DNA of 9,378 bases from CAZPBO01 sp964584815 (GTDB taxonomy: Bacteria > Planctomycetota > SKW154). Each line of letters begins with the position of its first letter. Position 1 is the first letter of the stretch. Position numbers and translations under genes: made by a program. Shown piece after piece: positions 1 to 5,257 of the stretch. The notes beneath the pieces are model-generated. The model did not search any database, was not told the DNA's origin, and saw only the letters and a program-made list of their open reading frames with translations. The stretch spans positions 1-9,378 of the forward strand of contig CAZPBO010000071.1 of the NCBI GenBank assembly GCA_964584815.1, written 5' to 3'.

Positions 1-32
1 TGGCGGATTGACATAAGGAGATTGACAGATGC

Positions 33-152
33 TTAACTTTCTGAAGGTGGGAATACATCAGTTTTGATGTATGCTATGTAATAAAGTTGGTGCAAACAGA
101 ACTTCTTGTTCCTGCCTGTGGGTTGGGACTCAAAAAGCACTGCTATGTCCTC
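33..152. other. Left-edge stretch without a supported gene
   Basis: Nothing recognisable is encoded between the window start and the end of the L27 gene. The minus strand holds a 35-codon GTG reading frame (140 to 33) with a GAGG eight bases before it, and the plus strand holds a 12-codon frame at 29 behind AAGGAG; neither resembles a known protein. No U-tract terminator was seen after the L27 stop. The only clear structure is the small perfect hairpin at 53-72, listed separately. Confidence 0.4.
53..72. repeat. Perfect 8-bp inverted repeat with 4-nt loop
   Basis: ATACATCA and TGATGTAT flank the loop GTTT, giving a perfect 8-bp AT-rich hairpin about 80 bp downstream of the L27 stop. It lacks the GC-rich stem and T-run of an intrinsic terminator. 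It could be an operator-like dyad or a weak RNA hairpin; no function can be assigned. Confidence 0.4.
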
Positions 153-398
153 TTATGGTTCAGGATAAACGGAGACACGACGGCGTGTTTCAAACTTCAC
201 ATAGCCATCAACTAGAGCGAAGAGGGTGTAGTCGCGTCCGATGCCAACATTTTTGCCGGGATGGAATTTCGTCCCGCGTTGGCGGACTATTATGGAGCCT
301 GCGCGGACGAACTGCCCCCCAAACGCCTTAACACCCAGATATTTCGGGTTTGAGTCGCGACCGTTGCGTGTTGAACCCTGTCCTTTTTTGTGCGCCAT
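153..398 (-). CDS. rpmA: 50S ribosomal protein L27
   Basis: Bacterial L27, 81 aa, a small basic protein of the large subunit whose N-terminal tail reaches the peptidyl-transferase centre. The sequence shows the family start MAHKKGQGSTRNGRDSNPK, then YLGVKxFGGQFVxAGxIIVRQRGTKFHPGxNVGxGxDYTLFALxDGxVKFE, essentially the whole consensus. It lacks the cleaved N-terminal extension found in Firmicutes. The length is slightly below the usual 84-94 aa because the C-terminal tail is short. The start is set by an AGGAG at 407-411, seven bases upper-side of the ATG; this Shine-Dalgarno overlaps the TAG stop of the metallophosphoesterase, so the two are probably translated together. L27 normally follows rplU (L21) and precedes obgE; here its upstream neighbour is a phosphoesterase and no L21 or Obg gene is visible in the window. 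Confidence 0.97.
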   Translation of the reverse strand: MAHKKGQGSTRNGRDSNPKYLGVKAFGGQFVRAGSIIVRQRGTKFHPGKNVGIGRDYTLFALVDGYVKFETRRRVSVYPEP

Positions 399-409
399 TT
401 TCTGCTCTC

Positions 410-1135
410 CTACCTGCCGTAGCGGAGTCGCTCACCCAGTATTTCTGGCAACCCCGCATCGCGTATCTTCTTTATCGCCTTTTCCACATCATATTCAATG
501 CGTTTTATGACGACAAGATTTTTTTCGGTGTCGTATATGGCGTAAGCGGCGCGAGGGTCGTCGTCCCGTGGCTGCCCGACAGACCCCACATTTATTATCG
601 CCTTCACTCCTTCCTTCAATTTTATGACAGGATCGGTGGAGTAGGTGACGGCGTCGTCAAGGAAGAAGGATATCGGCACATGGCTGTGACCGACAAAACA
701 GAGTGGTTTCTGCAGCACCTGCAGGGAGAGGTAGGCGTCAAAGGTGGTCTGGATGTAGTCAAAGAGCGCGGGGGCATAAAGTGTGCCGTGAACGAGGGTG
801 AAGCGGTCATCAACATCGGCGACAAGGGGCAGGGACTCCAGGTATTTACGGTCGTCTTCGGTGATGTTTTGGCGCGTCCAGAGGGTTGCCTGGCGGGCGT
901 ATTGATTGAAGAACTCAATATTGGTCTTCTCAATGGTGGCGAAATCGTGGTTGCCTGCGACACAAACAGGGCAGTGTTCCCTTGTTAGTTCAATGCACTC
1001 GTGTGGGTTGGCGCCATATCCCACGATGTCTCCTGCGCAGACACATTTGTCAACTTTTTCCTTTTTTATATCGGCGAGCACCGCTTCAAGCGCTTCCAGA
1101 TTGGCGTGGATGTCAGAAATAATGGCGTATCTCAT
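410..1135 (-). CDS. Calcineurin-like metallophosphoesterase
   Basis: 241-aa soluble dinuclear-metal phosphoesterase of the calcineurin-like superfamily, MJ0936/YfcE-like branch. All metal and catalytic motifs are visible: SDIHAN (Asp8, His10), GDIVGYG (Asp36), GNHD (Asn62, His63), VHGT (His116) and GHSH (His150, His152). Members hydrolyse phosphodiesters or nucleotides, but the substrate cannot be read from the sequence. The ATG at 1135 is preceded by AGGA six bases away (1142-1145). The gene begins 25 nt beyond the 3' end of the 6S-like RNA on the same strand, so it probably depends on read-through from that promoter or on a weak promoter within the RNA gene. Its stop codon overlaps the ribosome-binding site of rpmA. 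The length is normal for the family and no catalytic residue is missing. Confidence 0.93.
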   Translation of the reverse strand: MRYAIISDIHANLEALEAVLADIKKEKVDKCVCAGDIVGYGANPHECIELTREHCPVCVAGNHDFATIEKTNIEFFNQYARQATLWTRQNITEDDRKYLESLPLVADVDDRFTLVHGTLYAPALFDYIQTTFDAYLSLQVLQKPLCFVGHSHVPISFFLDDAVTYSTDPVIKLKEGVKAIINVGSVGQPRDDDPRAAYAIYDTEKNLVVIKRIEYDVEKAIKKIRDAGLPEILGERLRYGR

Positions 1136-1160
1136 AACTCATCCTGCAACAGAAATTAAC

Positions 1161-1346
1161 GAGCCTCCGCGGTGCCGTGTCAGGGGAGAACCGACCCCTT
1201 ACTTATCAGGTGGGAACCTGTCTTGCCCGCTTCCGGGCTCCCGAATCTGTCTTCGGGCTTGCCTTCCACGGGAAGAACCACAGTCCCCTCTGCGATTGTG
1301 TCGGTTCGCGCTTTTACGCCCAAACACACGCACACCGTAGAGGCTC
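1161..1346 (-). ncRNA. ssrS: Structured RNA, probable 6S RNA
   Basis: This 186-nt RNA can be folded by eye into the 6S plan. Closing stem: GAGCCUC (1346-1340) with GAGGCUC (1167-1161), then CGGUG with CACCG and CGUGU with ACACG. A large central bubble follows; its 3' strand carries hairpin AGGGG/CCCCU (1199-1182), as 6S RNAs often do. The apical rod is GGGGACUGU (1288-1280) with ACAGGUUCCC (1221-1212), CUUCCCG (1275-1269) with CGGGCAAG (1229-1222), and a tip stem CCCGAA/UUCGGG with loop GACAGA. 6S RNA mimics an open promoter and binds the housekeeping RNA polymerase. A sigma-70 promoter is placed to start at base 1346. No tmRNA, RNase P or SRP signature motifs were seen. The fold was drawn by hand without covariation, so a different structured RNA or a cis-acting leader of the downstream phosphoesterase remains possible. 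Confidence 0.62.
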
Positions 1347-1352
1347 CGAAAA

Positions 1353-1381
1353 CTTATATCTAACACACCATATAAATTCAA
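1353..1381 (-). promoter_or_regulatory. Sigma-70 promoter of the 6S-like RNA
   Basis: On the minus strand a -35 box TTGAAT (1381-1376), a 17-bp spacer and a -10 box TATAAG (1358-1353) are followed by six bases and then the first paired base of the RNA closing stem (1346). The spacing and the match of start point with stem end support each other. Confidence 0.7.
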
Positions 1382-1407
1382 GTGGTTGGGCAAGCCTAAC
1401 TCCAAAA

Positions 1408-1419
1408 AAATCGCGATTT
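1408..1419. repeat. 12-bp perfect palindrome in the divergent region
   Basis: AAATCGCGATTT is a perfect palindrome upstream of both the leftward RNA promoter and the rightward operon. It could be an operator, but at 12 bp a chance origin is possible. Confidence 0.3.
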
Positions 1420-1450
1420 CTTTCCCACAATGGTTGCACTCAAGCATTTG

Positions 1451-1479
1451 TTGCAAGGCGTTCCCCTTTTGCATATCCT
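1451..1479 (+). promoter_or_regulatory. Candidate promoter of the rightward operon
   Basis: TTGCAA (1451-1456), a 17-bp spacer and TATCCT (1474-1479) lie just upstream of the Shine-Dalgarno of the YqaA-like gene. Spacing is ideal but the -10 box is weak. It would give a leader of only about 18 nt. Confidence 0.35.
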
Positions 1480-1491
1480 ATAGCCGCTTTC

Positions 1492-1496
1492 AGGAG
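1492..1496 (+). promoter_or_regulatory. Ribosome-binding site deciding a TTG start
   Basis: AGGAG ends seven bases before the TTG at 1504. The in-frame ATG at 1522 has no purine-rich site at a proper distance, so the TTG is preferred as the start of the membrane-protein gene. Confidence 0.55.
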
Positions 1497-1503
1497 CGTT
1501 TTG

Positions 1504-2112
1504 TTGGCAGACACAAAACAGATGCGCGGCAAAAACGGATTTCTTCGGCGGCTCTATGGGTGGGTTCTTGCTCGCGCAGAACGCCCGTATGCCGTCTGGG
1601 TGCTTTTGGGGGTGGCGGTATCAGAGAGCGTTTTTTTCCCTGTGCCACCGGATGCACTGCTTGTGCCGATGGGTTTGTCGCGCCCACGGCGTGCGCTTTT
1701 TTTCTCTTTTGTCGCCACGGTGGGCAGTGTCGGCGGCGCCGCTTTGGGATACCTGATAGGTTATTTTCTTCGCGAACCGCTCGCCCTGCCGCTTATCCAG
1801 AAACTTGGTTTGACAGAAACTTTCGGCAAGGTGAGCGCTTGGTATAGGGAGTATGCGGCGTTTGCGGTCGCCGCCGCCGCCTTCTCCCCCATCCCTTATA
1901 AAGTTTTTACTCTTGCCGCCGGCATCTGTGGCGTCAACTTCATCCTATTTATTTTGGTCTCATTCATTTTCCGCGGGGCGCGTTTTTTTGTTGAGGGGGT
2001 GCTTCTGCTCAAATTCGGGGATAAGGCGCGGGTTTTCATTGAAAAGCATCTTGTCTGGATTGCGATTTTGTGTCTTGCGGTGGTTGCTGTTATAATCTGG
2101 CTTGCCGCATAA
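1504..2112 (+). CDS. YqaA-family VTT (DedA-like) membrane protein
   Basis: 202-aa inner-membrane protein of the SNARE-associated/VTT family, YqaA branch. Signatures: ESVFFPVPPD (residues 41-50), a glycine-rich GSVGGAALGYLIGY segment (74-87), FSPIPYKVFTLAAG (127-140) and FRGARFF (156-162), followed by a hydrophobic C-terminal helix (about 184-201). DedA relatives are proton-coupled lipid-carrier or phospholipid flippases; the YqaA branch has no assigned substrate. The frame stays open upstream to 1177, but that stretch crosses the 6S-like RNA on the other strand and codes for no family sequence. I chose TTG 1504, which has AGGAG at seven bases; ATG 1522 is the alternative and would lose six residues. 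It is the first gene of a five-gene series, and its TAA stop overlaps the Shine-Dalgarno of the next gene. Confidence 0.88.
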   Translation: MADTKQMRGKNGFLRRLYGWVLARAERPYAVWVLLGVAVSESVFFPVPPDALLVPMGLSRPRRALFFSFVATVGSVGGAALGYLIGYFLREPLALPLIQKLGLTETFGKVSAWYREYAAFAVAAAAFSPIPYKVFTLAAGICGVNFILFILVSFIFRGARFFVEGVLLLKFGDKARVFIEKHLVWIAILCLAVVAVIIWLAA

Positions 2113-2122
2113 GGGGTGTATG

Positions 2123-2611
2123 ATGGTGCAGATAGCAGTTTTCGGCGCAAGTAATCCGAGCAAGGATGAGATAGGTTTGGCGGAGGAGGTTGGGTATCTT
2201 CTGGGTAAGGCGGGTTGTGTTGTGATATGTGGGGGGCTTGGTGGTGTGATGGAGGCGGTATGCAGGGGAGTCAAGCGTGGGGGCGGTTTGACGGTGGGGG
2301 TGCTTCCGGGGCGGTTTCGTTATGATGCGAACAGGTATGTGGATGTGGCGGTGGTAACAGGGATGGGTGAGGCGCGGAATGTGGTGGTGGCGTTTTCTGG
2401 TGAGGCGGCGATAGCGATAGGTGGAGGGTTGGGGACGCTGACGGAGATAGGGCATGCTTTGAGAAACGGGATTCCTGTGGTGGGGTTGCGGACATGGGAG
2501 TTGGAAGAAAGGCGTTTGAAGGGGGTAAAAATACATAGGGCAGATAGCGCTGATGAGGCGGTGAGGAAGGCGCTGTTGCTCGCGGAGCGTGGTGAGGAGG
2601 CGCAGGTATGA
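2123..2611 (+). CDS. LOG-family protein (TIGR00725-like)
   Basis: 162-aa Rossmann-fold protein of the LOG / TIGR00725 group. It shows GASNPS near the N-terminus (8-13), CGGLGGVMEAVCRG (36-49), MGEARN (81-86) and the nucleotide-phosphate loop IGGGLGTLTE (99-108), the local form of the PGGxGTxxE motif. Relatives include cytokinin-activating phosphoribohydrolases and a molybdenum-cofactor carrier protein; which activity applies here is unknown. Tandem ATGs at 2120 and 2123 follow AAGGGG (2111-2116), which overlaps the previous stop; the second has better spacing (six bases). The frame can also be read from TTG 2102, inside the preceding gene, which is unlikely. The 3' end overlaps the next gene by ATGA. 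The coding strand is very G-rich: bases 2341-2400 contain 31 G and 6 C. Confidence 0.88.
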   Translation: MVQIAVFGASNPSKDEIGLAEEVGYLLGKAGCVVICGGLGGVMEAVCRGVKRGGGLTVGVLPGRFRYDANRYVDVAVVTGMGEARNVVVAFSGEAAIAIGGGLGTLTEIGHALRNGIPVVGLRTWELEERRLKGVKIHRADSADEAVRKALLLAERGEEAQV

Positions 2612-3546
2612 GGGAGTTGAGGACGGTGCTTGCTGCGGGAGGTTTTGTGTTTGCGGGAGCGGCGTTTGCGTTGGTTTTGGCTTTTGGGCGTGCCGAGAGT
2701 CAGCCCGCCAAAGCCTTTCAGATTCCCGCTACTCCCGTTATGGACCCCAGAAAGGCGGCGGAAATACTTAAGCGTATGCAGGAAGAGCAGTTACGGAAGG
2801 CGATAGAGGAAGAGGTGCGCAAGAAGCGCGCTATGTCAGAGAGGGTGCGGGACGAGATTCGCAAAAAGTATGGAGGCAAACTGCCAGATAAGGTCGTTTT
2901 GCAGAGCGACATAGTGTTACCCGGACCTTTCGGCTCAAAAAAGAAGGTTCGCAAAAAGAGCGACCCTGTGGTTGTTTATCCCCACAAAAGGCGCGTGGAG
3001 TTTCGCGTGTTCGCGAACAAGGTGACGCGTGCGGGGGGGCGTGTGGAGTTTCTTCTGTGCAACTCTCAGATGCCGTCGCAGGCGTATGAGTCGGTGCTTG
3101 TGACCAACGCCCATCCTTATGATGTCTTTCGCGCGCTGGCTTTGCTGAAACTCAAACCCGTCTTCGGCGTCAGGTTCAAACAAACACCCGAGGAACTGTC
3201 AGGCGATATGGTGGATATATACCTTGTCTGGAAGGATAAATCAGGCAAGACCATAAAGCGCCACGCTTCTGAATTGGTCTGGAATCTGGGGGCAAGTAAA
3301 CCCGCACGCAGAACACCGTGGGTTTTTATCGGCTCTGGCTTTGGCGTCAACCCCGCCACAAAGAAGGAGTTCTTCATCGCCAAGGAGTCAGGCAACATCA
3401 TCAGCGTTGTTCACTGGCCGGCGGTCGTTCTTGACACCCCTTATGCAGACTTCGGCTACGACGACTATGTCGTCAATCCCAAGAAAGTTCCTGCCCCCGG
3501 AACCGAGATGACCTTGGTGATAGAACCCATAACGCCGAAGAAATGA
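2608..3546 (+). CDS. Secreted protein with YdjY-like domain
   Basis: 312-aa exported protein. Residues 1-30 form a signal peptide or N-terminal anchor (hydrophobic 7-27). Residues 46-90 are highly charged (RMQEEQLRKAIEEEVRKKR) and probably form a coiled coil. Residues 120-307 resemble the YdjY domain known from E. coli YdjY and many planctomycete proteins: a strand after VYP, the conserved core ESVLVTNAHPYDVF with ALLKLKP (161-184), an acidic segment ending in WKDKSGK, then PWVFIGSGF (237-245), and a C-terminal TLVIEP (302-307). YdjY has no established function; it is often near ferredoxin or envelope genes. The start is the ATG in the ATGA overlap with the LOG gene, implying translational coupling. 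The downstream neighbour is the TonB receptor, 15 nt away. The YdjY assignment rests on recalled motif order, not on an alignment. Confidence 0.72.
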   Translation: MRELRTVLAAGGFVFAGAAFALVLAFGRAESQPAKAFQIPATPVMDPRKAAEILKRMQEEQLRKAIEEEVRKKRAMSERVRDEIRKKYGGKLPDKVVLQSDIVLPGPFGSKKKVRKKSDPVVVYPHKRRVEFRVFANKVTRAGGRVEFLLCNSQMPSQAYESVLVTNAHPYDVFRALALLKLKPVFGVRFKQTPEELSGDMVDIYLVWKDKSGKTIKRHASELVWNLGASKPARRTPWVFIGSGFGVNPATKKEFFIAKESGNIISVVHWPAVVLDTPYADFGYDDYVVNPKKVPAPGTEMTLVIEPITPKK

Positions 3547-3561
3547 TTTAAGGAGGGGAAG

Positions 3562-5229
3562 ATGCGTTTTGCATTCGTGGCGATGTTGCTTTTTGGTGGG
3601 GTGCTTGTTGCGCAAACTGCGGACACAGCGCCCCAGAAACTGACGCCGAGGAAGGTCAAGGAAAGTAAGCAGCAGGTGGACACGGAGAAGTTCGTGGAGC
3701 CTGAGAACAGACAGAGTGTGGATGAGGAGATAATGCGGGGATGGGGTGCTTTGACAGCGGATGAGTTGCTGGCGTGGGTGGTGGGTGTGCCGACCCAGAA
3801 TGCAGGACTCCTAACCGAGAAAGTTTCGGTCAATATGCGGGGAATGCCTGGGCGTTATGGGGCGCAAAGGACTCTGGTGCTGCTTGACAACATTCCTCTG
3901 AACGAGGAGTTTATGGGTGATGTGGACTTCCGTTTCATTCCGACGGAGGCACTGGGTAGTGTGAAGGTTTTGCGTGGTGTAACGAGCGCGGAGTTTGGGG
4001 GTGTTGGCACAGCAGGGGCGATTCTGCTTGAGACGATGAAGGTGCGAGAGGCGCCGTTGTGCCGCGTGCGAACAGGGTTGGGCGATTACGATACCGAGGT
4101 CTATTCTGCGCTTCACGGCGCGCGCTACGGACGACTCAACTGGCTTGCAGCAGGTGGATACGCTCGCACCGAGGGATATCTTGTCAACTTTGACTCCACG
4201 CCGCGCAACTGGGAACAAGCCCGCGGACTCGCAAAAGCGTCCCTCGTCCTCACTCCCAGCATCGCNNNNNNNNNNNNNNNNNNNNNNNNNNNNNNNNNNN
4301 NNNNNNNNNNNNNNNNNNNNNNNNNNNNNNNNNNNNNNNNNNNNNNNNNNNNNNNNNNNNNNNNNGTCCATTACCGCCTTTTCCGAATCCGTTTCGGTGT
4401 CAGATACGACGATGACTCCGCGTCGGGCGACTCCGCCACACCACGGGTCTGCGCCTCGTTCCTGCCTGTCAGGTGGCTCCTCATCCGCGGAGCGGTGGGC
4501 AAGACTTGGCGCGCCCCTTCCATCTCCGACCTCCTTTTACCTGAAACCAACTACGGCAACGCGATTTTCCGTGGAAACCGCAACCTGAAACCAGAAACAG
4601 CGTGGACATACGAGGTCGGCTCTCGTGTCAGATTTTCTGTCAAGAGGCGTTCTATCGCACCGTTTTCACTCTACGCTGATGCTGCTATCTTCCACACCGA
4701 CGCGCGCAACCTCTACGACTACCTGCGTGTCGGAACCGACCCACTGTCAGGACTTCCCATCTTTGAACCACGCAATGTCCCCGGAATCGGCATCACAGGT
4801 ACTGAACTCTCCGCACGACTTTCCAACATCCTCCCCAAACTTCACCTTATCATCAATTACGCCTACACCAACGCCAAATACACCGACTATCCGCTTGACC
4901 CCTCTATAAAGGGCAACAACCTTGAATACATACCATCGCATTACGGCACAGCGGCGCTGCTTTACACCCCCAACCCTGAAACGACGCTGGTGTTCTGGTG
5001 CCGCGCTTCTGACCACCGCAACACCGATATCCACAACTGGAAAGACCTCAACCTGCGCGCTTATGCGATATTCGGCATCCGTGCTGCTGTTGTCATCTCC
5101 GACCTCAAAACCGCCCGCATTCGCGTTCTACTTTCTGTTGACAACCTCACCAACAAGGAATATCAGGAGTATCGCGGCGTTCCGATGCCCCCACGCACAT
5201 TCAGCGTCAGTATGGAGGTTGAGTTCTGA
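3562..5229 (+). CDS. TonB-dependent outer-membrane receptor
   Basis: Outer-membrane beta-barrel receptor for TonB-driven uptake. Signal peptide at residues 1-18, then a charged linker and a plug domain (about 60-150) with VNMRGMPGRYGAQRTLVLLD, a PTEALGSVKVLRG strand and FGGVGTAGAI. The barrel part has alternating strand patterns, a conserved WRAPSISDLLLPETNYGN motif, NPxxKPETAWTYEVG-like NLKPETAWTYEVG, and ends in MEVEF with a C-terminal Phe as expected for BAM-dependent insertion. AAGGAGGGG (3550-3558) sets the ATG. A run of 100 N (4266-4365) interrupts the barrel; 555 aa is therefore only nominal, and typical receptors have 600-900 aa, so sequence is probably missing. Both sides read in one frame as numbered. 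No carboxypeptidase-like extension or FecR system is present, and the ligand cannot be deduced. Base composition flips from G-rich to C-rich near 4080. Confidence 0.9.
   Translation: MRFAFVAMLLFGGVLVAQTADTAPQKLTPRKVKESKQQVDTEKFVEPENRQSVDEEIMRGWGALTADELLAWVVGVPTQNAGLLTEKVSVNMRGMPGRYGAQRTLVLLDNIPLNEEFMGDVDFRFIPTEALGSVKVLRGVTSAEFGGVGTAGAILLETMKVREAPLCRVRTGLGDYDTEVYSALHGARYGRLNWLAAGGYARTEGYLVNFDSTPRNWEQARGLAKASLVLTPSIXXXXXXXXXXXXXXXXXXXXXXXXXXXXXXXXXXVHYRLFRIRFGVRYDDDSASGDSATPRVCASFLPVRWLLIRGAVGKTWRAPSISDLLLPETNYGNAIFRGNRNLKPETAWTYEVGSRVRFSVKRRSIAPFSLYADAAIFHTDARNLYDYLRVGTDPLSGLPIFEPRNVPGIGITGTELSARLSNILPKLHLIINYAYTNAKYTDYPLDPSIKGNNLEYIPSHYGTAALLYTPNPETTLVFWCRASDHRNTDIHNWKDLNLRAYAIFGIRAAVVISDLKTARIRVLLSVDNLTNKEYQEYRGVPMPPRTFSVSMEVEF
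4266..4365. other. Assembly gap of 100 N
   Basis: Exactly 100 undetermined bases, the customary placeholder for a scaffold join of unknown size. The flanks are both TonB-receptor sequence, so the join is plausible, but the real distance and hence the receptor length are unknown. Confidence 0.98.
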
Positions 5230-5257
5230 TGGGGTAGGGATTGAGGCGGCGCTGCGT

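Noticed and set aside
29..64. 12-codon plus-strand frame behind AAGGAG at the left edge
   Set aside because: Too short to support as a gene, and nothing upstream is visible to judge it as a leader peptide.
33..140. 35-codon GTG frame on the minus strand after rpmA with a GAGG site
   Set aside because: No similarity to any small protein I know, a rare-start codon and an overlap with the 53-72 hairpin; length is within chance expectation.
350..988. Long plus-strand frame of 212 codons opposite the phosphoesterase
   Set aside because: It is the antisense shadow of a gene with all catalytic motifs; the translation has no recognisable features.
1161..1346. tmRNA, RNase P RNA or SRP RNA as identity of the structured RNA
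   Set aside because: No tRNA-like TTCGAAT arm or tag frame, no GAGGAAAGUCC or ACAGAA-type RNase P core, and no SRP GGAA-type tetraloop arm in the right setting; the rod with a central bubble fits 6S better.
1177..1503. Extension of the YqaA-like gene upstream to 1177
   Set aside because: The added residues show no family sequence, cross the opposite-strand 6S-like RNA and its promoter, and lack a ribosome-binding site; TTG 1504 has one.
4922..5257. Upstream part of the frame leading into the terminal membrane protein
   Set aside because: It lies out of frame within the TonB receptor barrel, whose own frame continues to the C-terminal Phe at 5229.
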